From Dolomitihabitans soli (GTDB lineage: Bacteria; Actinomycetota; Actinomycetes; Streptosporangiales; Streptosporangiaceae), in the NCBI RefSeq assembly GCF_022213955.1, contig NZ_JAKNTW010000004.1:1-64000 (forward strand): a stretch of DNA of 64,000 nucleotides, read 5' to 3'. The number at the start of each line of letters is the position of its first letter. The first letter of the stretch is position 1. Below the pieces are notes generated by a model, which did no database searches, was not told the origin of the DNA, and was given only the letters and a program-made list of their open reading frames with translations. The translations under genes were made by a program, and so were the position numbers. This document shows, piece after piece, positions 10,301 through 18,159 of the stretch.

Positions 10301-10835
10301 GTCCGTCGCCTCGGGCAAGTTGCACCTCACGCCGCCTGCCGGTGGCCGGGCGCACGTACTGGCCGACTCGACACTGCCGGCGCGCTTCTCCGAGGCGTGC
10401 GACTATGTCGTGGAGACCACGGTCACGATCGACGGATCTGTCGGTAACGCAGGAATCTCGCTGCGAGACACCACGGACGCGTACGGGTATCGGATCCACG
10501 TCGGCAAGACGAGCAACGGAACCCAGTACGCGAGCATCATCCGCGAGGCTCACGCGTCGGGTCCCGTCACAGTGGCCACGGCATCCATCAGCAACCCGTT
10601 GACAGGTCCCGTGCGACTGGGTGCGGCGATTCACGGCGACGGCATCACCGTGACGTTGAACGACGTTCAGATCCTGAAGGGTCGCGACACCGTTGTGCGC
10701 AGCGGCGGCGTCGGGCTTTACGCATCCACGGAGAGCTCGTTCGAGAACGTCACTGTCGCTCGGTCCTGCGGGGGGCGGGAGCGCCTGCGGCCAAGTACCC
10801 CCGGCGCCAGCAACCGCTGGGACCACCACGACTAA
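7356..10835 (+). CDS. Secreted multidomain heparinase II/III-type polysaccharide lyase
   Basis: This is a 1,159-aa secreted enzyme. It has a basic N-terminus, a hydrophobic core and an AAAA-type signal-peptidase region near residue 35. An alpha/alpha-toroid follows (about 40-370, with NNWYVSMARSVH and REPAFNYQAYV). Next comes a heparinase II/III-like beta-sandwich (about 380-780) with the signature SHRHPDDLSLVMAAYGRPLI, including His426 and His428. Two C-terminal beta-sandwich domains of the concanavalin/LamG-like kind follow (about 795-970 and 975-1145), probably for carbohydrate binding. Such enzymes cleave uronic-acid polysaccharides by beta-elimination. The start is GTG 7356, with GGGAG at 7345-7349. 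No partner hydrolase for unsaturated uronic acids is in the window. The true substrate (alginate, glycosaminoglycan or other) is not decided by sequence reading. Confidence 0.85.
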   Translation: MVRRSKFRRYTRGRVRAAVVLALVAAFLSPGSAAAAADMSDLGGLLDLTRPGLGAVAAKLAAGDEAGAASELRVYYAGRADVHYPAPAEGLGGGDSGPDELAAGIFRFGAETRNFYNSAEQRIDIDWQDLWGGTQTTPGSAQTLMSDLTFMPKLTFAYVSESDPAKRAAYAAAWMDISLDFFADNQSWPQGRNLSAAKRLAQLVGAFSVFRTDPGIDASDLVAYLSGVHATTDFLVDVMQIHVGNNWYVSMARSVHAAAVFLPEFSSSPGWEWFAVRSIERFLRAHVKGDGVYREPAFNYQAYVADILNSVIAVADANGRTVPDSLVQGADWIADSLFATRQPNLEPAAIGDTPNNYAGTSAIRRSGVRNSWPDFTWVASGRTEGTAPTLSSTVFPISFAVQRSGWDADARYMLINNQNSSYTASHRHPDDLSLVMAAYGRPLIVDSGVGDYSATPTNDWMRRTTEAHNTIEVDGLPQTAGVPRTTSLWRSNAGLDIYRGAAMGYRPVAHDRAVYFVKPGFWVVSDDLTGDTAAHNYRQLWHFPGDPVTVNPTTKVATVGFDTVLGAAPVAGVQLIPVATAGAAVTPRVHEDGAVRVGEQVLTNVDYLSYDWSSTGPTGLDTVVVPGKAGAAPSVTAKRIAMPGVSHSVATAMEIALPNATGRFYLSREATPSSRAFGAATTNAETAYLERASGGGLTRYALTRGSSLIDQDNTVISASAPVSDISVELRGATARISLGDPFTGTLSINAPNANAVKVNNTPIAFTRTGNLITVSLEEHFAPAPVLNDEFDDASLDRTVYDFNGSFGGWTPVQGTWALTGAQPDTQLAQTSTADMVSFAALQDVPDDVVMAADIVPGVRGQTTARTGLAFRYHDSRNYYRAEVLNSTSGATLKLVKIYDSKTEVLAETALPIGANVPHKLVVSAIGRHLSAKVGDTSISADDGQLPTGGAAAFTHRRAATFDNIVIREGLDQASWRGITGSVSVASGKLHLTPPAGGRAHVLADSTLPARFSEACDYVVETTVTIDGSVGNAGISLRDTTDAYGYRIHVGKTSNGTQYASIIREAHASGPVTVATASISNPLTGPVRLGAAIHGDGITVTLNDVQILKGRDTVVRSGGVGLYASTESSFENVTVARSCGGRERLRPSTPGASNRWDHHD

Positions 10836-10849
10836 GTGGTCTCGCTCGC

Positions 10850-11265
10850 AAATCCTTCGGGGGTTACGCGGCTGAGGCGAGTACGGCAGGCTGATGGTCG
10901 CAGCCGGCGGGTTGCTGGGAGTTCGACTCTTTTCTGTTCGTGCCGCTCGATCCGGGCCAGTAGGTCCTCGAGATCGGCTGGAGTGAACTTCCATCGGAAG
11001 GGCCGGGCGGTCTCGTTGTAGCGGCGCTCGAAGGCGATGAGCCGGTCTTCGACCTGGTCAAGGCCGGTGAAGTCGTTGGGTGTGACGACCTTGCGCTGCA
11101 CGATGGAGAAGAAGATCTCCACTTGGTTCAGCCAGGAGGCGTGCACGGGCGTGTGGATCATCACCGCGTTGGGGAAGCGGTCGGCCAGCCGGTCGGCGGC
11201 GGCCCTGCCACGGTGGGAGGAGCCGTTGTCCACGATCCAGAACACCCGCTTGGCCGAGGCATACG
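10850..11265 (-). pseudogene. IS630-family transposase fragment (C-terminal half)
   Basis: The minus frame reads [17 protein letters not shown], then [20 protein letters not shown] and [20 protein letters not shown]. These are the second and third DDE-motif regions of actinomycete IS630 transposases. The N-terminal half and first catalytic Asp are missing. At about 11265 the frame joins a Tn3-transposase fragment, so two elements were fused by deletion. No terminal repeats are evident. Confidence 0.8.
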
Positions 11266-11515
11266 GCGACGTGTTCCTTGTCATCGCCGGTCAGGTCGCC
11301 AGCTTTGCCGTAGAAGATGTCCTTGTTCGCGGAGTTCCAGTTCTCCACCACGTTCAGGCCCTCGTGGATCTCCCGCCTCAACTCCTCGTCGGCGAGGTAG
11401 TCGCAGATGAACACCGTACGGATCACCCGCCCGAGCTCCTCGATGGCCCGGTAGGTGGGGTGCTCGCGGGTGAAGCGGCGCAGCATCTGGTGCGCCTCTG
11501 CTCCCGGGCCTCGTC
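11266..11515 (-). pseudogene. Tn3-family transposase fragment (late C-terminal region)
   Basis: The minus frame reads [39 protein letters not shown] and [20 protein letters not shown]. This is the conserved late region of actinomycete Tn3-family TnpA. It lacks the rest of the gene on both sides and runs out of frame into the IS630 fragment downstream. It is outside the intact transposon that begins at 11855, so it is a relic of a different Tn3 element. Confidence 0.85.
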
Positions 11516-11849
11516 CTCACTTCGGCTGTCCACGCCGGGCCGCAGCGTCATGGTGAACCCGGCGGCGTACAACACGTCCGCCATCGCGCGCAGCATCGCC
11601 TCGTTGCTGGTGCGTTGCAGCCGGGCCATGGGGTGATGAGGGTGGTCGATGCCCAGAATCACCGCCTCGCCCTCGAACCGGCCGGGCGCCCACCATCGGA
11701 GGCTCACCTGCCCTCGTGCGGAGCGGATGGCGAAGCCGACGCCGCCCTTCTCCGGTTCGGGCAGGCCAGGCCACCGCCAGCGCGAATACGACGACGCCAT
11801 GCACGCCGAACGGGGAGCCTTCGCCCAGCGGGCCCGCAGCCCATGACGG
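11516..11849 (-). other. Unassigned remnant left of the transposon
   Basis: An open minus frame of about 110 codons (with FEGEAVILGIDHPHHPMARL) lies between the Tn3 relic and the transposon's target duplication. I do not recognise it, and it has no good start or ribosome-binding site. It is probably a broken passenger or host gene. The intact transposon inserted at its right edge. Confidence 0.35.
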
Positions 11850-11854
11850 AACTC

Positions 11855-11887
11855 GGCCTGTCGTTAACGAAGCTGTCACCAGGTACA
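11855..11887 (+). repeat. Left terminal inverted repeat of the Tn3-family transposon
   Basis: The first 21 bases match the right end exactly, and 30 of 33 match overall (differences at positions 22, 26 and 28). The target duplication AACTC is immediately outside at 11850-11854. Confidence 0.88.
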
Positions 11888-11944
11888 CGCGATTGCGTTA
11901 TCCCTGCTCAGAGCAGCCTGAATCGGAAGTGGCCAACTGTGCGA

Positions 11945-12898
11945 TCAATGCGCGGCTCGGTCGCGGCGTCGGCGGGCGGCGCGGATCTCGGTGTCGGCGA
12001 TCTTGTCGTTGAGCAGCGCGTACAGCTGCGTCGTTTCGGTCGAGGCGTGCCCGAGCCGGCGTCGCACGGCCTCGATGGACACCCCGGCGTTGATGAGCTC
12101 GGTGGCGTGGGCGTGGCGCAGCTGGTGGATGTCGATCTCAACACGGGCCTGGGCGCAGTAGCTCTGCCAGCGGTGGTGGGCGGCGTCATAGGACAGCGGC
12201 CCGCCGCGGCCGTTGATGGAGGCGCGAAACAGCGGCCCGGCGGTGTAGCCGGTGCGGGCCAGGTAGAGCTTGAGCAGGGCGACGTAGCCGCGGTCGTCGA
12301 GCAGGACGGTGCGCATGCTGCCGCCCTTGCCGTGGATGCGGACGTGTTCGTCGTCCAGGCGCAGGTCGAGGTCTTCGACGTGCAGGCCGCACACTTCGGA
12401 GGCGCGGGCGCCGCAGACGTAGGCGGTCTCGAACAGCACCCGATCCCGTAGCCGGTCCAGTGGCGTCTCCTTGCGCGGCCGCCGTGAGCAGATCACCGCC
12501 AGCACCTTGGCCACGTCGGCCGCGCTGGCGGGACGGGGCAGGGCCTTCGGGACCTTGACGGTGTCGATGTGGTCCATCGGGTTGGCGTCCAGCAGGTCGT
12601 GGCGGACGGCCCACTTGGCGAAGGAGGCGACGGCGGCGCGCTTGCGCTTGCGGCTGGCCGGCGACAGCTCGGTGAGTTCGGCCAGGAACGCGCGGACCGG
12701 CGTCGCGGTCAGCTCGGCGAGTTCGTCGCCGTGGTGGGCGGCGAAGGCGATCAGGTCGCCGCGGTAGGAGCGCCGGGTGTGCGCCGACCTCCCGGCGTTG
12801 GCCAGGTCAGTGAGGAAGTCGTCGAGGTGCCGGGCGAGCGGGTGGGAGCTGCCGAGCTGCTCGGCGATGACCGGATCCACCTTGCCGACCTCCACCAT
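11945..12898 (-). CDS. Tyrosine recombinase of the transposon (TnpI/Xer-like)
   Basis: This 317-aa protein has an N-terminal SAM-like core-binding domain (about residues 20-110, with SAHTRRSYRGDLIAFAAHHG) and a C-terminal catalytic domain. The catalytic residues are recognisable: Arg in CGARASEVCGL, His-x-x-Arg in IHQLRHAHAT, a His in RRLGHAS and the nucleophile Tyr in TTQLYALLND. Some Tn3-family transposons use such an enzyme (TnpI) instead of a serine resolvase to resolve cointegrates. Its place just inside the left repeat and the paired recombination-like repeats directly upstream (12907-13010) support that role. The start is ATG 12898. All four catalytic motifs are present, so it is probably functional. 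Confidence 0.9.
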   Translation of the reverse strand: MVEVGKVDPVIAEQLGSSHPLARHLDDFLTDLANAGRSAHTRRSYRGDLIAFAAHHGDELAELTATPVRAFLAELTELSPASRKRKRAAVASFAKWAVRHDLLDANPMDHIDTVKVPKALPRPASAADVAKVLAVICSRRPRKETPLDRLRDRVLFETAYVCGARASEVCGLHVEDLDLRLDDEHVRIHGKGGSMRTVLLDDRGYVALLKLYLARTGYTAGPLFRASINGRGGPLSYDAAHHRWQSYCAQARVEIDIHQLRHAHATELINAGVSIEAVRRRLGHASTETTQLYALLNDKIADTEIRAARRRRDRAAH

Positions 12899-12906
12899 CC
12901 GCGAAG

Positions 12907-13010
12907 TTGCCAGATAACCGGAAGCGAAGCGTGCGCGCCGGACGGCGGCGGCCCAGCTCGCGCTATGCCAGTGATCGCTATCTTGCCAGATAACAACAGT
13001 TATCTAAGAA
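12907..13010. promoter_or_regulatory. Putative internal resolution site for the tyrosine recombinase
   Basis: TTGCCAGATAAC occurs at 12983-12994 and is followed, after AACA, by the inverted copy GTTATCTAAGAA at 12999-13010; AGATAAC/GTTATCT is a perfect 7-bp dyad. A direct copy of TTGCCAGATAAC lies at 12907-12918, 8 bp before the recombinase start. An inverted core plus an accessory direct repeat resembles TnpI-type resolution sites and would also let the recombinase autoregulate. Confidence 0.65.
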
Positions 13011-13203
13011 CCGGTCCAGCCGGCCGATGGCCATGTGAGGACTTTGCGTGGCGATGCGGGAATCCGGTCTCCCGGAAGCCGAACACGCGTGCGGCAAGAT
13101 GATCCACTGTGCTCCTTCGCCTGCCCTGCCTCACTGTCACGAACATCGTCGTGCAGGTTGGCGAATGGTCAGCGGCAACGGGCTTGCGCGCCAAGATCCG
13201 CTC

Positions 13204-15996
13204 TCAGCCGGCGGTCCCGTCCGCCGCGCTGAGGGCGAACAGGATGCCGTTCGAGCCGCCTACATAGATGTGATCGCCCGCCACCACGGGTCCGACCATG
13301 ATGTGCTTGGCACCTGTCTGGAAGCTCCACCGGTCCGTCCCGGTGACCGCGTCGAAGGCGTGCAGCACCCCCTCCTCGTCGCCGACATACCCCGCCTCGC
13401 CACGAATTACCACCTCGGTCGAGGGGTCGTCGGGCAGGGCCCGGCTCCACCGCTGCACGCCGGAGGCGGAGTCCAGGGCGTGCAGCAGTCGCTTGTCAGG
13501 CCCGAGGATGTACGCGAGGTCCTGGGTGGTGGCCACTCTCCCGGAATCTTCCTGGACGGGCTCGCCCAGGAAGCTCCACCGGCGCTTTCCAATGGTGGCG
13601 TCCAGCGCGTACGTCCGGCCCTCACCGGTGACGTACACCGTGCCGCCGGCCGCGATGACAACCGAGCCGATCGAGCCGGACAGCCGGGTACGCCACCGGG
13701 TCTTTCCCGTGGCGGGATCCAGCGCGTACGCGTAGCCGTCGCCGTCCCCGGCGTAGACCGCGCGTTTGTTCACCGCCATCGCCCTGCCGCCGAGCCTTGC
13801 CCGGTGCCACCGAACCTTCCCTGACATCCGGTCCAGCGCGACGACGCCTCCGCCACCGCTGGCGTACAGGAGACCGCCGACCTCCGACAGAGTGCCGATG
13901 TCCTCATTCCCGCGCTCCTGGTACCGCCACCGCTGCCGCCCGGTGGCCTTGTCCAGGGCGACGACCCCATTCTCGCCAAAGACGTACACATGGTCGCGCC
14001 CGAGTACGGCATCATCGTTGGACGTCATCTGATAACGCCACCGCTCGCGGCCCGTGGTGGCGTCGATCGCGTAGGTCCTCTCCTCTGCTGTCCCGTACAC
14101 GACCCCGTCCGCCACCGCGAAGACGGACCACACACAGGTGGGCACGGTCCACCGCGGGCGCCCCGTGGCCTCCTCCAGCGCGTAGAACTTGTAACGACCG
14201 CCCTCGTGATCAGCGTCCATGACATACACGACCCCGCCATCCACCACGGGGGCGTCGCGAAGCCACGAGTCGGTGACATGGCTCCACCCGCTCCCGTGCG
14301 CCGGACGCCCGCGGCCCGAGCCCCCCAGATTGGCGCGGATGCGCGGGGCGAGGAGCCGCAGCACGCTCGGGCTGTCGGTGTTCAGTTCGGCGATGACCGG
14401 TCCCACGTTGACCAGCGTGTTGCCTCTCCGGCCCACGCTGTACTTGTCCGGCATCGCCGAGAAGAGCCCGTCGCCATCGGCGACGGGGTCATAGTCGCAG
14501 TCGACACTGGCGGTATCGTCGCAGTCCCGCCTGAGCTCACTCACCGCGGCGTCGAACAGCGCCCGCGCCTCAGCGCTCGATCTCGCCACCCAGGCCACCG
14601 ACACCGAGACCACCGCGCCGCTGTCGGTGGGGGGAATCCAGTCGCAGGTGGCCGGCTTCGGCCACGTCAGGTCCCCCAGCGCCCGCCGGTACGGGACCGG
14701 CCGGTAGCCGTCGGCCACGATCCGCAGGTCATGAGCGGTCAGCAGCGTACAGGCGTCCGGCCATGCGGCGGGATCGACCCCGCCCAGCGCGGCCGGGCCC
14801 GGCAGATGCCCGCGAACCCGCCGGTACGCCGTGATGTGCCCGCTGCTCTCGTCCTTGACGTATACGAAGGCCAGGTCGCCGGCCGTGCCCAGGAGCTGAC
14901 CGGCCGAAGCCGGGATATCCAGGGGAAAGGCGCCCAGACGGCCGCTGCCGGACTCGATCGACGTCAGGTACGCGGGCAGCGGCCGCGCGCTGTCGAACCC
15001 CTCCAATTCGGCCGCTGGAGCAGGAGGTTCGCCGAACTCCAGGCGCTGGAGGGGCTGGCTCCAGCGGTCGAGCGGGGAGTCCAGCGTGGGCCGTGCGCTC
15101 AGAGCGGGCAGCAGCTGCCCGTCCTGCGTGAACGTGAAGACGAAGTCGTCCGTGAAGCCGAGGTCGTCGCCGTCCACCCAAACCTGTGTGATCCCCTCGG
15201 CGGAGACCTGGAGCTCGACGCCGGGCGAACTGTCCGCGTCGTCCGCGTCACCCCCTGGCCGGCGCAGCGACGTCAGCGGGCGCGTCCAAACCTGCCGCAA
15301 CGTGTTCGGGTCCATTGCCGTGACCCGTACGCCGTCCGGGCATTGCTCGGCGAACACGATCAACCGCGTCGTGGCGCCTTGGGAGGACGGCTGGCAGCCG
15401 ACGGGACGGACCACGCGGGCGAGCGTCCGCCCGTCACGCACGTCAATGGACCGTACGGGCACCGTCCCCTTTTTTTCTCGCCCGACGACCACGACCGCGT
15501 GCTCGGTCACCATGATCGGCGGCCCCTCGTTCTCGACCACATCAGTGATCGTCTGCTTCCAGACGTGCTCGCCGTCGGCCAGCTTGTACCCGTGCAGGGA
15601 CCGATGCGCCGGACTGGGCGCCTTCGTGGCCATGACGAGCATCCCGGCGGCCGCCCCAAGGCCGGTCGGCTCGCGAGGCGCCGCGACCACACGCCGGACC
15701 GCGCCCGTCCGCGGATCGCGGACCTCTACCGTCCGTTGCCGCGTCGCCACCACCAGACCGTGCGCCGACACCGCCGCGATCGGCGTGTCATCATGCGGCG
15801 TCATGACGGGATCGACGGCCATCGACCACGCCGCCCGCCATCCCACCTCCGCCAGCGGCAACTGCGGATCGTCCCCGGCCGCCACCGAGCCGGTCACCAG
15901 CAGCACCGCCAGCAACACGATGACGGCACCCGCACCACGCACGCTCACCATCCCATCGCCGCCGGGTCGCCGCAGAATTGAATCAGCAGGCGTCAT
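13204..15996 (-). CDS. Secreted double PQQ-type beta-propeller protein (transposon cargo)
   Basis: This protein is about 930 aa. A hydrophobic segment at about residues 22-40 is a signal peptide or anchor. An N-terminal propeller-like region (about 60-260) is followed by a Cys-containing middle domain (about 410-550, with CTLLTAHDL, CDWIPP and CDDTASVDCDY) that resembles DUF3558-type lipoprotein domains. A C-terminal PQQ-like propeller (about 565-930) has repeated YALDxATGxxRWR blades. No enzyme active site is visible, so it is likely a binding or scaffold protein outside the membrane. ATG 15996 overlaps the protease gene end by 14 bp, implying coupled translation; ATG 15951 is an alternative. 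It is the last gene of the cargo operon. Confidence 0.8.
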   Translation of the reverse strand: MTPADSILRRPGGDGMVSVRGAGAVIVLLAVLLVTGSVAAGDDPQLPLAEVGWRAAWSMAVDPVMTPHDDTPIAAVSAHGLVVATRQRTVEVRDPRTGAVRRVVAAPREPTGLGAAAGMLVMATKAPSPAHRSLHGYKLADGEHVWKQTITDVVENEGPPIMVTEHAVVVVGREKKGTVPVRSIDVRDGRTLARVVRPVGCQPSSQGATTRLIVFAEQCPDGVRVTAMDPNTLRQVWTRPLTSLRRPGGDADDADSSPGVELQVSAEGITQVWVDGDDLGFTDDFVFTFTQDGQLLPALSARPTLDSPLDRWSQPLQRLEFGEPPAPAAELEGFDSARPLPAYLTSIESGSGRLGAFPLDIPASAGQLLGTAGDLAFVYVKDESSGHITAYRRVRGHLPGPAALGGVDPAAWPDACTLLTAHDLRIVADGYRPVPYRRALGDLTWPKPATCDWIPPTDSGAVVSVSVAWVARSSAEARALFDAAVSELRRDCDDTASVDCDYDPVADGDGLFSAMPDKYSVGRRGNTLVNVGPVIAELNTDSPSVLRLLAPRIRANLGGSGRGRPAHGSGWSHVTDSWLRDAPVVDGGVVYVMDADHEGGRYKFYALEEATGRPRWTVPTCVWSVFAVADGVVYGTAEERTYAIDATTGRERWRYQMTSNDDAVLGRDHVYVFGENGVVALDKATGRQRWRYQERGNEDIGTLSEVGGLLYASGGGGVVALDRMSGKVRWHRARLGGRAMAVNKRAVYAGDGDGYAYALDPATGKTRWRTRLSGSIGSVVIAAGGTVYVTGEGRTYALDATIGKRRWSFLGEPVQEDSGRVATTQDLAYILGPDKRLLHALDSASGVQRWSRALPDDPSTEVVIRGEAGYVGDEEGVLHAFDAVTGTDRWSFQTGAKHIMVGPVVAGDHIYVGGSNGILFALSAADGTAG

Positions 15997-17479
15997 GGTG
16001 AACCACCCGTAAGCCGCCCAGCGGAGAATCCTCGTAGTACGCGTCATAGCCGTCGTCGGACCGGCCGGTCAACCGGAACGGGCCACCGCCGGGAGCCCTG
16101 ACCACGATGTGTTCGTCATGGTTCCCCGCCGCCACGGTGAGCACGAGCTCAAACTCATAGAAGGCCTTCTCGGCGCGGAAGGTCATGCTGAACGTCACCC
16201 GTTCATCGCGTTTGAGATCGATCTGGGTTTCACGGAAGTACGAGGTATCGGGCTTGTCCTTGGGCGTGAACCGGGGGGACGGGTGATCAAGGTCGGCGGC
16301 TATCTCGACCGTCGGGACCTCTCCTTGTCTGGGCCGCGGCAGGCAGGCGCCCCGCGACACAGGCAACCGCTTGAGTATCTGCGGCCGCATGTTCACGATG
16401 CGCATGCTGCTGACCCTGCCGACCAGCACGACGGTCACCTCCACACTGCCGATCGGGGCTTCCTGGTAACGCGCCAGCAGCGCGTCTTGCGCGGTTGACG
16501 AGGTGCCCAGCAGCGCTGCCCGATCGTCGGGATCGGTCACGGCCTTGCGGAGCGCCCTGTCGTGCTCCGCATGATTGATGGAGACGTGCTCGATCGCGAG
16601 CGGGCCAGTCCCGCTGAGCCGGTCGATCGTGTCGGCTCCCCGCGCGTTGAACCAGCCGGTGAACACGACCCCGATCACCGCGATCAGCACGACGCTGACT
16701 ATCCACGTCAGCCAGGCCAGCATCCCCTTCCACGCCGCGGGCAGCGTGCGCAGCCGACCGGGACTGGCGCCGAGCAGTGTCCACCAGGCGTCGCGGTCGG
16801 GGAGGGTGTCGATCAGGGTGATCGGCACGATGGTCAGGTCCGAGGCGCCGTGGCGCGGCGCGTGTTCCGACACCACCCCGATCACGCAGTCGCCGGCCAG
16901 CACCGCCGCCCCGGACATGCCCGACCAGGCCGACCTGGCCAGCGCGGTACCGGCCGAGGGCAGCGGCGGCCCCTCGGGGCGATGACCGGTCTGCAGGGTG
17001 AGCAGCCCCGGCCCCGGCCGCTGCGAGACCGGGATCCGGCCGCTGATCTGGGCGGCCTGGCGGACCACCGACGCGCCGTGGCCGCGTTCCAGAAACCGTG
17101 GGAACCCGACCGCGCCGCAGTCCTCGACTACTTCCAGCCGCTCGGTGCGGTCGGCGACGCGCGCGAAAGCGATCAGCGGCAGCCGCCCGATCGCCTCCGG
17201 CGTGTCCTCGGCCAACTCCAGCACGGCCAGATCCGCGTGCTCGACCTCGCCGCGCAGTAGCACCCGCGCCCGCCAGCTCCGCTTCGGGCCATCGGGCCAG
17301 GGCACGGCGCGCCGGACTTCGATCGCGCCGTCGGCGACGGCGTGCAGCGAGGTCAGAACGTGGCGGCCGTCGATCAGGAAACCCGAGGCGACCCGCCACT
17401 CCGTCCGGGCCCGAGAGCTCTGGCCGACGGTGATCTGGGCGATCACCTCGACGAACCGGTCCTGGATCGCCACCAGCAC
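15983..17479 (-). CDS. Membrane-anchored trypsin-like serine protease (transposon cargo)
   Basis: This 498-aa protein has an N-terminal trypsin-like peptidase domain (about residues 5-240). Its catalytic triad is visible as His46 (LTSLHAV), Asp83 (EHADLAVLEL) and Ser189 (SGMSGAAV). One transmembrane helix lies at about 253-275. A C-terminal domain of about 220 residues is unknown to me. There is no N-terminal signal peptide, and basic residues lie just before the helix, so the protease domain should be cytoplasmic and the C-terminal domain outside (inference by the positive-inside rule). The start is GTG 17479. It sits 16 bp after the Trypco2-like gene and overlaps the propeller gene. The protease is intact, with all three catalytic residues. 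Confidence 0.85.
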   Translation of the reverse strand: MLVAIQDRFVEVIAQITVGQSSRARTEWRVASGFLIDGRHVLTSLHAVADGAIEVRRAVPWPDGPKRSWRARVLLRGEVEHADLAVLELAEDTPEAIGRLPLIAFARVADRTERLEVVEDCGAVGFPRFLERGHGASVVRQAAQISGRIPVSQRPGPGLLTLQTGHRPEGPPLPSAGTALARSAWSGMSGAAVLAGDCVIGVVSEHAPRHGASDLTIVPITLIDTLPDRDAWWTLLGASPGRLRTLPAAWKGMLAWLTWIVSVVLIAVIGVVFTGWFNARGADTIDRLSGTGPLAIEHVSINHAEHDRALRKAVTDPDDRAALLGTSSTAQDALLARYQEAPIGSVEVTVVLVGRVSSMRIVNMRPQILKRLPVSRGACLPRPRQGEVPTVEIAADLDHPSPRFTPKDKPDTSYFRETQIDLKRDERVTFSMTFRAEKAFYEFELVLTVAAGNHDEHIVVRAPGGGPFRLTGRSDDGYDAYYEDSPLGGLRVVHHDAC

Positions 17480-17495
17480 GACCCTGCCCCTCCGG

Positions 17496-17801
17496 CTAGC
17501 CCGGCTTGCCGGACGAGCGACGGGCCACCTTGACTGGATCGCCCTGCGCGTCGACGGGCGGCTGCAACACGACGGTCACCTTCTGCACCCGCTCATGCTC
17601 GACCTTCCCGCCGGCACCGGCCTCCAGCACCCACACCTTCACCTTGCCGCTGCCCTCGCCGCTCTTGGTCAACCCGACCTGAAACTCCAGCGTCACCTCC
17701 CCGACGGGGAACTGGATGTCCGCATCGGCGCCTGCGGCGATCGCCTCCCGCAGCTCCTGTCGGATCTGCTCGATCGCCTCAGGTAACCCAAGCTCCGCCA
17801 C
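17496..17801 (-). CDS. Trypco2-like small protein (trypsin-co-occurring domain)
   Basis: This 101-aa protein opens with an amphipathic helix (PEAIEQIRQELREAIAAGAD). A beta-rich region follows (IQFPVGEVTLEFQVGLTKSG, then KVKVWVLEAGAGGK and VQKVTVVLQPPVD). This matches my memory of Trypco2, a small domain found next to trypsin-like peptidases in actinobacterial conflict-type gene neighbourhoods, and the next gene is such a peptidase. I chose GTG 17801, with GGAGG at 17806-17810, because the helix begins there; upstream codons look non-coding. No signal peptide or membrane helix is present, so it is cytoplasmic, on the same side as the predicted protease domain. Biochemical function is unknown to me. 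Confidence 0.75.
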   Translation of the reverse strand: MAELGLPEAIEQIRQELREAIAAGADADIQFPVGEVTLEFQVGLTKSGEGSGKVKVWVLEAGAGGKVEHERVQKVTVVLQPPVDAQGDPVKVARRSSGKPG

Positions 17802-18159
17802 ACGCCCTCCCACCGCACCACGGACTGGCCAGCAACCCGATCGTAGGCCGCCGAACGCCTGCGGCGCCGCACTTCCCGCCGATCCCCCCACAAACCGGCA
17901 CCAAATGACGATGGTCGCCGGTAGGGCGGCGCCGTCGGCGAGCCTGCACCACCACAACCGGCCGGCCCGATAACCCGATCGTGATAGGCCGCGCATGCAG
18001 GCCACCGCCGGCCCCTTGCCTCGGACACCAGGCCGAGGCACCCCCCGAACGTCTGACCAGAACGGCCCGCCTCGCCGCCACTCTTCACCTGCTGCCAGTG
18101 AGCTGGGCGAGCGGGCTTGTCGTACGGCGCCGTTCCGCCACATTCTGAGGGCCGAGCCC
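17802..18159 (-). promoter_or_regulatory. Promoter region of the cargo operon with a direct repeat
   Basis: This 358-bp gap separates the transposase end from the Trypco2-like gene. I see no gene in it. AACCCGATCGTAGGCCG at 17834-17850 recurs at 17972-17991 with three bases inserted (AACCCGATCGTGATAGGCCG). On the minus strand the first copy offers TACGAT as a possible -10. The repeats may be regulator sites or a duplication. Confidence 0.4.

Noticed and set aside
13990-15981. 663-codon plus-strand frame across the propeller gene
   Set aside because: It is the shadow of the minus-strand PQQ-like propeller gene, has no family features and lacks a ribosome-binding site.
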